This document shows positions 32,818 through 43,917 of a stretch of DNA of 64,000 nt, one piece after another. Both the position numbers and the translations under genes were made by a program. The stretch is from Diphasiastrum complanatum. Its lineage: Eukaryota; Streptophyta; Lycopodiopsida; Lycopodiales; Lycopodiaceae. Location: NCBI GenBank assembly GCA_029204225.1, contig CM055098.1:2169106-2233105 (forward strand), written 5' to 3'. Under the pieces are notes generated by a model that was given only the letters and a program-made list of their open reading frames with translations, had not been told where the DNA came from and did not search any database. The first letter of the stretch is position 1. Every line of letters starts with the position of its first letter.

Positions 32818-33546
32818 TGTGAAGTTTTTAGCACGTGTGAACTTCACCTTACACCCTACAAGACCTTACTGAGGTGTTGTGATTGCAGAAGATTGATCAA
32901 AGAACAGTATGCTTGAAAAATCTAAGGCAAGAGCACAATGGCATACATCTGATGAAAAAATCTAACTCTTCACTATGAGAAATGAATGTCAGAAATAATT
33001 CTAAGTGTTCAGTATGGGAAAAAGAGGCTGTTCTTGGGTAGAGAGAGAAATTCATACATAGAAAACTCGGGTAGAGAGAGAATGAGTCCAAAACACCAAA
33101 ATCTCAATATTCACAATATGGCAAAACATGCCCAGCTTTCCCTACATGAGAGAGACTCGAATTCCTCCTGTGGAGTTGCATGGAAAGTTTACTTAACTGA
33201 ACTAATTCACCTACCAAAGATCCACACGTGTAACTGCATGCATGTATGGTGCATGTACTGCATGTCAACTCATAAAATTGCCTAGACATGTGTAGATCAC
33301 AAAAACTACTTTGCATGTTGCATGCACTGATTGCATGGGGCTTGCATGCATACATTAAGACTTTGCATGCTATCTAAACATCTGCATGTCATCATAATTG
33401 AATTTATCTAACTCAAATCCGAACTACACTAGAAGTATATGTGCTCAATTCACACTCCTTATATGTACAACATGAAATCTAGTGGAAATTATCATGGACA
33501 TGACCCCAAATTTGAGATAGGAAGATAATATTTAATAATCTTAACA
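32818..33546 (-). repeat. 5' LTR of element H (729 bp)
   Basis: TGTGAAGTTTTTAGCACGTG to TTTAATAATCTTAACA. Pairs with 17508-18225. Differences include substitutions in the first 60 bases and an extra stretch near 33328-33340. It is followed by the GAAAT duplication. Confidence 0.9.
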
Positions 33547-33551
33547 GAAAT
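33547..33551 (+). other. Target site duplication GAAAT of element H, right
   Basis: GAAAT directly after the H LTR, matching 17503-17507. Confidence 0.9.
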
Positions 33552-33848
33552 TTCTTAACCACATAGATCATCGCCAATGCTTCCTGCTCTGTGGTTGAAT
33601 AATTCATTTCGGCATCACTGAGCTGTCGTCTTGCAAATCGGATTTGGAAAATCCTTTTTGTGTTCACCTGGCTGGGTTAAGATTGCTCCAACTGCATGCT
33701 TCGATGCGTTCGTATGCACGTGAAACTCAATGGACCAATTGGGTGGACGTAAGATTGGTGCTGAAACCTATGCATCCTTGCTTTTGGAAGGCCTTTAAGG
33801 CTTCCTCATTCCAATGTGGATCCGTTGTGAGTTTGTAAACATTAGAGA
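33552..33848 (-). pseudogene. Ty3/gypsy RT/RNase H piece, upstream half (element G)
   Basis: The minus strand, in more than one frame, gives LTTDPHWNEEALKAFQK, a worn stretch, and FARRQLSDAEMNYSTTEQEA then LAMIYVVKKF. These are the RT-RNase H connection of a gypsy Pol. Joined conceptually with 17507-16720 across H it continues into the rest of RNase H and integrase. The RT palm is absent; unrelated DNA starts near 33849. Confidence 0.85.
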
Positions 33849-34098
33849 AAATATGAGCCCAAAGAGGGCCCTATAAGAAATGCCATGTAGGAGAGAGAAA
33901 AATAACTTTAAAGTAATTATAATATCATTTTCTAACCTCTTTATGCATCTGCCCGCACTACTTTCCATGTAAATGAATGCCCCTTAGTTTAGTCACATCA
34001 AACTTCACCGGTGTTTAACCACAATTAAAATATAATTTTTCAAACTGCTAAGATATTCCCTCCTAATAGTTGGGAACACTCAAAAATTTAAATTAGGA
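33849..34098. other. AT-rich stretch upstream of the region E gene
   Basis: No coding sequence. It contains ACTCAAAAATTTAAATTAGG with a facing ATTTTTGAG, giving a short inverted repeat near 34077-34118. It may hold the left end or promoter of the region E unit, but no terminal repeat could be matched to the right end. Confidence 0.35.
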
Positions 34099-36967
34099 GT
34101 GACATTTTTGAGAAAAGCCTACGCCATCTCTATCTCCAACAGAGTCGTTAGCGCCATCTCCAGCTTTGTTATTGTCATTGTGTTGTTTGTTACCGTTACT
34201 ATTGTACTGATGACAAAGCTTTATCATCTTCATGTGGATCTGTCACCAAAATATGCTCCGCTCAGGACGAGAAATTCAAAGCAACCCAGATTGTCAACTT
34301 CTGATATGGTCCGATATAGGGAGGAAAAGCTAAAACATGTAGATTTATGGTCATCAGGAACATTGTATCCTATTGATCCATGTTCATTGCAACATCCAAA
34401 TTTTCATTCGGTGAGTCAGTTAATAATCTATATGTGTCATGGCAAAAATGGCCTTTTGAGAATTTGATTCTCTATGGGAATGCACATTCAATCCAAAGAA
34501 TACATTATTTGGAAGAGGAATCAAGAAAAATATCAAAGGATGCGAAGAAAAATCTACAAAGATGAAAACTTGTTTGGATGAAAATGAGATGCTCAAGGAG
34601 GAGATCCAAAGGTTGAAATCTTCTTTGCATCATTATACAACTAGTAATGATGAGATAAAAATTGCATTTCAATCCATGTGTATCTCATATTTGTCTCTTG
34701 TTGAAGATATGGATGTGCTCAACAGAAAGGTCCAAAGCAACAAGAGGAAAAGACTAGTAAACAAGGATATATGTGATCTATCATCCAGAGGAGGTCATAG
34801 AAAAAGACAAATCCGTGCATTCAAGTAAGTTATAGCTTATTTGGTACTGAAAATTGCTTGAACTTTTTGATTTATTCATAATCACTAATTTTGTTATTTA
34901 TTCATTTCAACTTTCTGTTGATTTGCTTATTATATACTGTTGTGAATACTATGAGTGTCCTAATTTCTACTGACATTTTCATGAACTTTATGTTTGCAAT
35001 GCAAATCAACATTGGTTGTTCAAGACCATTTGGTCGATAAGATTTCAATTGGAAACTCACTAGGCTCTATCTTGACTTCTAAATCTATGAAATCAACGTT
35101 AAATAATAACAAAATGAAAAAGATTAAGACGTCAGTTACTGATAGCATTATGGATGAAGTTGGAAAAATATTAGACACCACATTGCTTCAGGGGGCATAT
35201 GACTTTTCTAGCATCAGTAGGGAAGCATATGCAACAATGTTTAAGATGATAAAGGAGGCATTTGCACAGGTAAATATTAAAAAGTTTCCAATCCCATGAC
35301 CATTTCATCTTTAAAAAAAAAAAGACATGTTAGACCATGGTATGCAGACAATAGCTGGTAATTCATCTCATATCAATGAAGTGTATTGCTCGAAAGGAAA
35401 AAGTCTAGCATATAACAATTTCAACAATTTATTTATTGACATTAATCAGATATTCACATTCATCATAAATTTTTACGAAATGAGAATGTCAATAACAAGT
35501 TGATAGTTGCTCTCAAGTTAGATGAGTTTGAAATTATAATAGGACAAAAAATGGAAAGAGTCAGTCTCACAATCATAAATGAAGCACTTTCGAATTCAAA
35601 AGATTCAGAAGGCCTCAATTTCAGTGTTCAATCAAAAAATGATATCTGGTGGTTAGCAGCATTTCAGGTATAGCAGTTCCTTCGCATAATAAATAGGGAT
35701 AATCATTTGAATATGGATTTCATATCTAAAATCTTTTCCATGTTAATATTATGAGGCTAATCACGTTTTTGTATTCTCTTATAGGTGCTAAAAGAAGACC
35801 ATAACATTCTCTCATGGATATTTAATAGAACATCATATCCTGCCACCATAAAAAATCACATGGAGGGAGTTCCACTCAATATTCTTGGAATTGGCACTTT
35901 CAACATTGAATGGCATTTAGCAGGAGATCTGAAGACATTAAAATGTATGTTCAATGTATCTCATGGCACTAACTCTAAACACCCTTGTTTGTACTTCATA
36001 AAGACAGCAAAAGACATGACAAGGAATACACGAATATCAAGAGATCGAGAAGATCCTAATTGGAAACCTGTACTACCGATTCCTCTACGAAATGTTCATA
36101 TATGTACATTGCATGCGGAGGTGCGTATTATAGAAAAAATAATATATCTTTACATCTTGTTTGCATGGCATACCGAGCCAGAGGCCTCTGCAAAGGAAGC
36201 TATTTCCAGATTAGAGGATGTGTTGTCCAAAGTAGGCTTACATAAAGGCCACATTAAAATAAAAAAAGATGACAAGTTATCAAGTAAAACAGAAAATATT
36301 CCATGCAAGCCGAACATTGGAGGATCTAAAGCTCGAAGATTTTTATCAAATTATTCTGGCAAACAATCTAAGGTTCAATACACGGTTTGGAAAGAAATTA
36401 TTGCAGCAACTCAAGATTTCGAAGAAGAAGGTTCTACTCGTATACACAAGGTAGAAGTTTGAAAAAAGTTAGACAACATGGTGAAATACTTGAGAAAAGA
36501 TAAATTTTCAAATACTGATGTTCAAATGATACAGAAAACAACCAACGAATTTGTGGATGCAGTTCAGAGTGCATGGGGTGTTGATCATATAACACATTAT
36601 ATGGTAAGATTTTGATTTTACACTACGATAGACAAATATGTGCAACTAAATTAGATACTTTTGATACTGATTTAGATTATATTTTTATGACATGCGGCAC
36701 ATATTACGACATCATTCGACATTCTTTGCAAGAAATAGTGGAAGTCTTAGCATATGGTCATCGCAAGGAATGAAAAAATCTCATTGGCAAGCAAGAGCGG
36801 CATTTCATAAAAGTACACAACATGGCGGGACTAGCACAAAAAACAACTATATACTACAACTTTTTCAATGGTTTTACAGAAGAATCCAAACTTGTCATCA
36901 TACAAAATCGACGGAGTATAAAAAATTTCAAAAAGCATGCAAATTTATACAAGCCAGAAGGCTATAG
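34099..36967 (+). pseudogene. Region E plus-strand gene: multi-exon, unknown family, decayed
   Basis: At least five exon-like blocks follow in order. 34099-34408 opens with a hydrophobic segment (FVIVIVLFVTVTIVLM) and ends at GTGAGT. About 34520-34816 encodes a coiled-coil-like stretch (DENEMLKEEIQRLKSSL) and ends CAA/GTAAGT. About 35010-35270 ends TTTGCACAG/GTAAAT. About 35480-35669 ends GCATTTCAG/GTATAG. 35785-36609 opens after TTATAG and ends CATTATATG/GTAAGA. A last block at about 36690-36967 encodes GSLSIWSSQGMKKSHWQARA. The long exon has CTLHAEVRIIEKIIYLYILF. A TGA at 36460-36462 interrupts it and some splice phases do not match. From memory, the C-terminal pattern resembles uncharacterised proteins of repeat-rich animal and plant genomes; I cannot confirm this. 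Function unknown, possibly of a mobile element. Confidence 0.5.
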
Positions 36968-37027
36968 ACACACAATAAAATTTTGTATACTAAATAAAAA
37001 TATTTACAAAGTAAAATTCAGCAGTAT

Positions 37028-38387
37028 CTAATCTACTTTCGATATTTTTTCCAATGAAAGTTGCAACTTAGAATCATGCAACAATTTTCTTCTTTCATAT
37101 GGATCCAATAGCTCGTAGTTTTCATGCTTACTCAGATCAACGTAAGCAGCATACACTGCAAAATGAGATGATCTGAGCATGAAATTCACTGATCCAACCG
37201 CAATAGTTTTCTTTACAAAAATAATTTTATGCGCCTTATTAAAATTATGTCCTCCAAGAAAATGAGACAGTGCCTTGATTGCCATAATCATAGTTTCACC
37301 ATGTTGATGAAACTTTGAATGGGCAACACTTATCTCATTATTCTTGAAGGACTTTAGATAGTGCCTGAGTGCATGACCTCTTGAAAATTCTCCCGCAGAA
37401 GATCTCTGCCCTCTTCGACGAATTGCGAAGTCATCAAGGAGAATTATTTTCTGAAATGATAAAAAAACAAAGTAAGCTCCAGTATATAATCTAACATAAC
37501 AAATCTACTAGGACTTGATAAGAGACAAAAACTTACGCATTCGGCTTTGTCTTTTCTGATTACTGTCTCTCCATCAAATTATGTCCACCTTTCGATGTCA
37601 ATATTGTTGGTGAATAGACAATTGGCTGTGGAAAACCAAGTTGACTTTGGATTCTAAGAAACTCCTCCTCAGAAGGTAGATCATCTTCTTTGTTGCGCAT
37701 TTCCTCCACAACCATTTTCAAGCAATCTTTCCCTAAATAAAACTTATCATTATGTACATCGTCAACACTAGGGAGAAGATCATCAGCATCAAAATCAATT
37801 ATATTCGAAAATTTATCAAGCTCTTTGCTCAAATTGCAAAGAGTCTCAGCTTCAGTGAAGTCAAAAAGATTCGATATATCCGATATTGTCAAAAAAAAAT
37901 TATTATTTATATTATAAGTAGGCAAAGTGATCAAAGATTTATCAGAAGGAGAAAGGGTAGTGGGTGTTCTAGGGCCTATAAAAGTAGCCCTATTTCGAGC
38001 AGGATCAAAATCAGAACAATCACCTAAATTAACACTCGCATCAATAAAAAAGGTATCTATATCTACAATCTTTGACTTTTCAGACTTTGTACCACTAGAA
38101 GAAGCTGCTTCAGAAGTGGAGGGCACAGAGTCCAAATCGTCAAAAATATTTAACAAAATGAAAAAAAAACAAAAAGCAGACTGAAAATCAACAAATCTAC
38201 ATTTTTCATCTACAAACTTGAAATTATTATGTAACTTGGTAAACATTCTGTCAAGCTTAGCTTTGTAGATATGCTTGTCGAGTGCCACCAGGTCTTGATA
38301 ATGAATCATGTCTTCATTCTGAGACCTGAATAACGAAGTACTGAGCAGGGACTTAAATTTGAGATATATCTCTAAAAATACTTCCAC
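37028..38387 (-). pseudogene. Region E minus-strand gene: two exons, unknown family
   Basis: Exon 1 runs 38387 to 37537. It opens MEVFLEIYLKFKSLL and has a Ser/Asp-rich middle (SVPSTSEAASSSGTKSEKS). After a one-base shift and a TAA near 37580 it ends GETVIRKDKAEC/GTAAGT. The intron 37536-37451 (86 bp) ends TTTCAG. Exon 2 (37450-37028) reads KIILLDDFAIRRRGQ, SSAGEFSRGHALRHYLKS, FHQHGETMIMAIKALSHFLG and YAAYVDLSKHENYELLDPYE, with a stop at 37028. Splice phase is 0 at both sides, which supports a real intron. It faces the plus-strand gene with about 60 bp between stops. I do not recognise the family. Convergent pairing suggests a two-gene mobile element. Confidence 0.5.
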
Positions 38388-38429
38388 ACCTGGGCTGGGG
38401 ATTGAATCCAGTTTGCTTTTTTTTTTTAA

Positions 38430-38705
38430 TGAATTTTAACAAATTTTTGCACGTGTGAAAAACCGGCCGAGACACGTGTCGTCAGATGATTAGACCACGT
38501 GGAATGTCCGTACCGACAAATGATGACCCAATTATGAGGACATGTGGGCTAAGACACGTGCCCGAATCCCATATCGACGCATGTCATTGTCGCACGTGGC
38601 AGATGTCAGATCAATCATTCAATGTACGACGCATTTACTTTGGCCAATCGCTATCGACGTGTGTTCCTTCGCCTCTCTTCCACACGTGCAAATTTTTTTA
38701 AATAA
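38430..38705. mobile_element. Candidate miniature inverted-repeat element with G-boxes
   Basis: AAATTTTTGCACGTGTG near 38441-38457 faces CACACGTGCAAATTTTTTT near 38681-38699, an imperfect inverted terminal repeat. Between them are several CACGTG or ACGTG cores (GACACGTGTC, CCACGTGG, GACACGTGCC, GCACGTGGC). It may be a MITE, or the G-box promoter of the minus-strand region E gene, which starts just to its left. Confidence 0.45.
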
Positions 38706-38988
38706 ATAGGTCTTTTTCGGCTTGGATTTATACGCAAATTTACGATTACTTTGCCGGATATCAATTTCAAGCGCGCCGCTTGCTCTCATTACGTCTCGTT
38801 GACTATTATGCACTTGGATCCGATACTGCATCCTCCGGTATGGCATTCAAGCATGTTTCATAACTCTTTTCTTTCCTGCTCTTTGTCCTTGCGCTCGGAT
38901 CCGATACTCCAGCATCCAATATCTCTCTCAAGCGCACGTTGCCTAGACGTGCTTGTCTAACCTGGGCTTTGCGCCTGAGAGTGATATT
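38706..38988. other. No recognisable gene
   Basis: A word of about 15 bases repeats (CTTGGATCCGATACTGCATC near 38814 and CTCGGATCCGATACTCCAGC near 38893), each followed by similar sequence (CATTCAAGC, TCTCAAGCG). Open frames here are short and without domains. Confidence 0.35.
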
Positions 38989-39028
38989 TGGATCCATGGA
39001 CTCTCCTTCTACGTTGAGTTGAATTGTT
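38989..39028 (-). repeat. Short LTR fragment of family B, inverted
   Basis: GGATCCATGGACTCTCCTTC through GAGTTGAATT matches 43611-43648 of the family B LTR, in the orientation opposite to the coding element that starts at 39029. The break falls at the same GAGTTGAATT word as the truncated LTR at 9635. Confidence 0.6.
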
Positions 39029-42000
39029 GGCAAGAAGAGGCATTATGCCACCAATTGCTTCAAGAAGAAGAGTCACTTCAAGCAAGCCAACATTTCCAAT
39101 GAAGAGAAGGAAGATGCTCATGCAAGTGATGGAGAGGGATCTCTTATGGTCTCAAGTTTTTCTTCATCACCTTTCAAGAAGGATGGTTCGTGGTACATCG
39201 ACAGTGGAGCTTCCTCACATATGTGTAGCTCCAAGCATACTTTTTCATCCATGACACCTTATGAAGGAGCCAAGAAGTCCATCTACATAGCAAATGATCA
39301 TGAGTGTGCTATTGAAGGCATAGGGACCATTCCCTTAGAACTTTCATCATCAAAAGTTCTTTCTCTGTCTAAAGTACTTTTTGTTCCTAAGTTAACAAAA
39401 GATCTTATTAGTGTTGGGCAATTGCTTGATTGTGGACTAGATGTGAATTTCAATGTTGATACATGTACAATCAAAAAGCATGATGAGATCCTTGCATTTG
39501 GGTCTAGATATGGTGGAATCTACAAGCTTGATCCCAAAGAGTATGCTAACTCTTGTGATGGTGCTTTTGCTTCTCATATTTCTTTGGAGGAACTATGGCA
39601 TAGAAGGTTGGGACATCCTAACTATAGTTCTATGGTGTCCATGGTCAAGAAAGCCAAAGCTATTGGCTTGCCTAATCTTATCTCCAAGAATTTCAAGCCA
39701 TGTGAGGCTTGTGCCATATCTAAGTCCCATAAGAAGCCTTTTTCAAAGTCATCTATCAAGACTACACATCCATTAGAGCTCATACGCTCGGATGTGCACT
39801 TCTCATCTTCAAAGAGCAAGGGTGGTGCTATTTGCTTTGTAACTTTCATTGATGATTTCACAAGATTTACTTGGTTATATCTTCTAGCTTCAAAGTCTAT
39901 GGTGTTTGACTATTTCCTAAAGTTCAAAGCTCTAGTTTAAAAGCAATTTTCATACAAAATCAAGATTCTTAGAAGTGATGGATGTGGTGAGTACACTTCT
40001 AATAAATTTCATGATTATTGTGAGCTTGAAGACATTAAATGAGAGTTTTCTTGTGCCTATACACCATCTCAATATGGGATGGCTGAAAGAAAGAATAGAA
40101 CCTTGTGTAAATGTGCCAAAACCATTTTCTATTGAGGCATCCTTGCCAAAAGACTTTAGGGGTGAGGCCATCAATTGCTCAAACTATCTTTGCAATCGAC
40201 TCCCTCATGTTGCACTTGGAGGAAAGTCACCATATGAAGCACTTTATTTGAAGAAACCTAAGGTTGCTCACCTTACAATATTTGGATGCATATGCTTTGT
40301 CCATATTCCCTTGGAAACGAGAAAGAAGGATGATCCTTGTGCAAGCAAAGGAGTAATGGTTGGATATTCATCCAACAAGAAAGCCTATCAAATCTACATG
40401 CTCTCTACTTCTAAAGTAATTGAAAGTAGAGATGTAGTTTTTCATGAAGAAGAAAAGTCCAATCTAGGAGGGGCCGAGATCAAGCAACCTCAAAATCTAT
40501 CACCTTTTGTTATTGAAGACAATCAACATATGGAGGGGTCGAGATTGGAAGATGGAAGTCCTCAGATTTTCACTCCTAGAAGATTCATGAGGGAGAGATT
40601 TGAGCCTAAGAGTCTCACTTATGATGACAAAGGAGAACAAGTGGATCTTGATTCCACTTATGCTTATTTTGTTTCTCATGAGGAGCCCAAAGATGTCCAA
40701 GAAGCCCTCAATACCAAGGAGTGGTATGAGGCCATGAAGATTGAATATGATGCCTTGATCACCAACCACACATGGGAGCTAGTGGATCCACCACCTAACA
40801 TGCACATCATTGGATGCAAGTGGGTGTTCAAGACTCAAGTACAATCATGATGGCTCCATCACCAAGTACAAGGCAAGAATATGTGCTAAAGGCTTTGCAC
40901 AAATATATGGCCTTGACTATGAAGAAACCTTTGCTCTTGTAGCAAAGATGGTGACAATAAGAATTATAATCTCTCTTATTTTTTAAGTGGAAATCATATC
41001 AACTTGATGTCTCCAACGCTTTTTTGAATGGCTATCTTGAGGAGGAGATATACATGGAACAACCTCAAGGATTCATCAAGGATAAATCTAAGGTGTGTTT
41101 GCTATTTAGAAGTCTTTATGGCTTGAAGCAAGCACCTAGATCATGGTATTCAAGACTCAACAACTTTCTACTTTCATTAGGATTTGTGCTTAGTGACTAT
41201 GATCCTTCTATGTACTTAAAGTTTGATGGTACTAATATTGTCATTCTTCTAATCTATGTAGACGACATTATTCTTAGTGGAAGTTGATTGATTCTAGTTC
41301 AAGAAACTAATGATGCATTATGAGGAGTATTTAAAATGCAAGATCTAGGAGAGATCCATTACATTTTAGGCCTTGAGATTGATTTTCATGAAGAGTATGC
41401 TTTTATTTGTCAATCTAGATATGTCTTTTCTATGTTGAGAAAACTCAATATGAAAAATTGTAAAGGCATAGATACTCCCATGGAGCACCATGTAAAAGAC
41501 CCTATTAAAGGTGATGAAAGATCCTTCGAGGACATCACACTTTATAGGAGTCTTATAGGCTCCTTAATTTGGCTTACTATCACTAGACCCGATTTGAGCT
41601 ATTGTGTGCACAAATTGAGTCAATTTATGCAAGATCCTAACATCCAACATTGGAAGATGGCCAAGAGAGTTCTAAGATATGTATCTTTTACTCAAGATTA
41701 TGGTTTATTGTACAAGAATGAAGATCTAACCATTGTTGGCTATTCGGATTCTGATTTTGCAAGTGATAAAATGGATCGAAAGTCCATTAATGCATATACT
41801 ATCTTTCTTAAAGGCCATCTTGTGTCTTGGCTTTCAAAAAAGCAAGATACCATATCTCTATCTTCTTGTGAGGCCGAGTACAAAGCACTCATTACAACAA
41901 CTAAAGAGGTGCTTTGGATCAAGAGGTTAATCATGGAGCTAAAGTGCATCAAAGAGGATGATCTTCCCTTGATCAAGTGTGACAACATATCGGCCCAAGC

Positions 42001-42236
42001 TCTTGCAAACAATCCTATTTTTCATGCAAGAAGCAAGCATATAGAAGTGGCACGCCATTTTGTAAGGAAAAGCTTATTTGAGGTGAAATCAACTTGGAAC
42101 ATGTCAACACATCTTCATGTATTGCTGATCTTCTCACAAAGCCACTTTGCAAAAGTGCCTTCTCAAAGCATAGATCTAATCTTGGTCTTATCTCAAGATC
42201 GATGCTTGATCCACATTAGATACTTTTTAGGAGGAC
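39029..42236 (+). pseudogene. Gag end, protease, integrase, RT and RNase H (family B)
   Basis: It begins GKKRHYATNCFKKKSHFKQA (end of a CCHC knuckle), then protease WYIDSGASSHMC. Integrase: LWHRRLGHPNYSSM, CEACAISKSHKKPF, LIRSDVHFSSS and a TAA near 39940. Past it, broken frames give GGCGEYTSNKF-like sequence with the glycine pair altered (SDGCGEYTS), then ASLPKDFRGEAINCSNYLCN. RT: EEPKDVQEALNTKEWYEAMK, a frame slip near 40835, NGYLEEEIYMEQPQGF, SLYGLKQAPRSWYSRLNNFL and IVILLIYVDDIILSGS. RNase H: CDNISAQALANNPIFHARSK. Several stops (40040, 40984, 41285, 41322) mean it is inactive. Confidence 0.88.
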
Positions 42237-42491
42237 TGTTGAAATATTGGGAAAATCTATCTAATGTTGTAAGTAGGGGTCCTAAAAATACCAAAGATGA
42301 ATTGATCTCTTTTGGCTTAGTAAAGACCCATCTTAGAATAAAATATTCAAGGTAGGTAGAAGTAGAAACTTGAGCTTCCATAGGAATTGCCATTTGTACT
42401 TTGCATGCCACATTTAATGAATGAAAATACTAGGTGGCACAATTAAACATATTGAGGTGGCTTGAATAAGTCTGGATAGCTTGAGAGGTGG
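42237..42491 (+). repeat. Truncated 3' LTR of the 39 kb element
   Basis: TGTTGAAATATTGGGAAAATC follows the purine tract TTTTTAGGAGGAC. It matches the reverse complement of the family B LTR for 255 bases, then breaks into a minus-strand gag fragment. Confidence 0.85.
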
Positions 42492-42795
42492 AGCACATTC
42501 ATCACTTCTCTGTACACTTTGAAAAATTTGGTTTCTTAGTGTTAGAAGTCTAGAAGTATTCTTTGCCACCAATTTCTCTTAAGATGTCATTTGAGACATT
42601 CATTTCATGTAGAGCCATCCTAGCTCTCTTTTTGTACTTTAGAATTTCTTGAGGAATTTGTGGTTCTTCTTCAATACCAAGTACAATATCCATCACATCT
42701 TGTAGAATTAAGACAGATTCCATCCTAACCTTCCAAATTGAGTAATTGGAGGTTGACAATCTTTCACTTGATTCTAATAGAAAGACACCCATTGA
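42492..42795 (-). pseudogene. Gag N-terminus of a family B element
   Basis: ATG at 42792; MGVFLLESSERLSTSNYSIW, KVRMESVLILQDVMDIVLGI, YKKRARMALHEMNVSNDILR. Compared with 9450-9600 it has lost the CTNAKDAWDTFKSIYE segment and part of LHYIKM, but keeps extra sequence near 42520. Confidence 0.8.
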
Positions 42796-43300
42796 AGTTA
42801 TAAAGAATGTTGGAAATCAAAAAAGATGGATGAAAAAATTGTTTATCTTCTCACTATAGGAACCAATCAAGGGTAAAAAACAAAATCCTATGTAAGACTA
42901 AGCAAAAAACTGTGAGATAGATCTTGCTAGTTTGACAATCTCTCTAAAACAAGATTTGAATCATCAAAAAAGATGAAGTATGGCAAAAGTTATGGTTCTC
43001 TGAATTTTCCACGTGTGAAATACTCCAAAAATGTCAAATCGGCTCAGATACAATCTATTTGTGTGAAACAATTTGCCTAGATCCTCTAAATTCTGCCTAA
43101 ATCACATATAGATGAGATTGGTCAACTTCTGGATGATTTTTGTGATCATTCAGGCATAAACGACATGTACTCACGATTTGCCACAGGTTTAGACACCCTA
43201 CCTACGACTCTTCAAAAGCTTATAACTCAAAGTAGCTAGAAAGTAGAATCTAGACAATTCCTAGCTTGAAATCTGATTTTTGCTTGTAAATCTTAGGTAG

Positions 43301-43312
43301 GCTCTGATACCA
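43301..43312 (-). other. Primer binding site (family B)
   Basis: GCTCTGATACCA on the plus strand, complement of TGGTATCAGAGC, directly left of the LTR. Confidence 0.9.
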
Positions 43313-43917
43313 TGTTGAATTCACACGTGTATATGTACTTTTGATCTCCTAAGCCCAATAATACCATAAAGATCAAACTAGCATTGATTAACAATAGGAA
43401 AGCTGATCATACAAGAAATATTATTGTGTTACAAGCAATATCTATCAACAAAACATGAAACTAAACACAATAAATGCCTCAATTCGGCTAGAGAGAGAAT
43501 ATGAAAGTACAAACTCGAGTAGAGAGAGAGAGAGAGCACAAAGAGCTTAGTCTCCAAATTTGCATTACACACAAAAATCATCATCATCTCAATTAGAGTA
43601 CATCACATATATATAGATCCATGGACTCTCCTCCTACTTTGAGTTGAATTGGAGTTATGAATCCACCTCTCAAGCTATCTAGACTTATTCAAGCCACCTC
43701 AATATGTTTAATTGTGCCACCTAGTATTTTCATGCATTAAATGTGGCATGCAAAGTACAAATGGCAATTTTTATGGTAGCTCGAGTTTCTGCCTCTACCT
43801 ACCGTGAATATTTTATTCTAAGATGGGCATTTACTAAGCCAAAAGAGCTCAATTCATCTTTGGCATTTTTAGGACCCCTACTTACAACATTAGATAGATT
43901 TTTCCAATATCTCAACA
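43313..43917 (-). repeat. 5' LTR of family B (605 bp)
   Basis: TGTTGAATTCACACGTGTAT to CCAATATCTCAACA. Partner of 6691-7302 by sequence; TATATATAG near 43609 is the likely minus-strand TATA region. Confidence 0.9.

Larger units (their letters stand above)
17508..33546 (-). mobile_element. Ty1/copia element H, split by two nested elements
   Basis: Bounded by LTRs at 17508-18225 and 32818-33546 with a perfect 5-bp target duplication GAAAT, inserted in a Ty3/gypsy RNase H gene. Read right to left: primer binding site, gag, knuckle, protease, integrase, RT start, then insertion I2. RNase H follows, then insertion I1 and the RNase H tail. Without the nested elements it would be about 5.6 kb. The RT core is lost where I2 sits. 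Several stops and frameshifts make H inactive. Confidence 0.93.
39029..42491 (+). mobile_element. Family B Copia element, 5'-truncated
   Basis: Same family as 6691-9914 but on the plus strand. It starts inside the Gag knuckle region and keeps protease, integrase, RT and RNase H and the first 255 bp of the 3' LTR. It has no 5' LTR of its own orientation. Confidence 0.88.
42492..43917 (-). mobile_element. Family B Copia 5' end: LTR, leader and partial gag
   Basis: The LTR 43313-43917 is joined through a primer binding site and a 500-bp leader to the start of gag at 42792. The rest of the element is missing. The junction at 42491/42492 places it head-on against the truncated 3' LTR of the 39 kb element. 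Confidence 0.85.

Noticed and set aside
33849-38440. Terminal inverted repeats for region E
   Set aside because: Compared the AT-rich left edge with the right edge by eye; only a local inverted repeat near 34077-34118 and the separate 38441/38699 pair were found, neither bracketing both genes.
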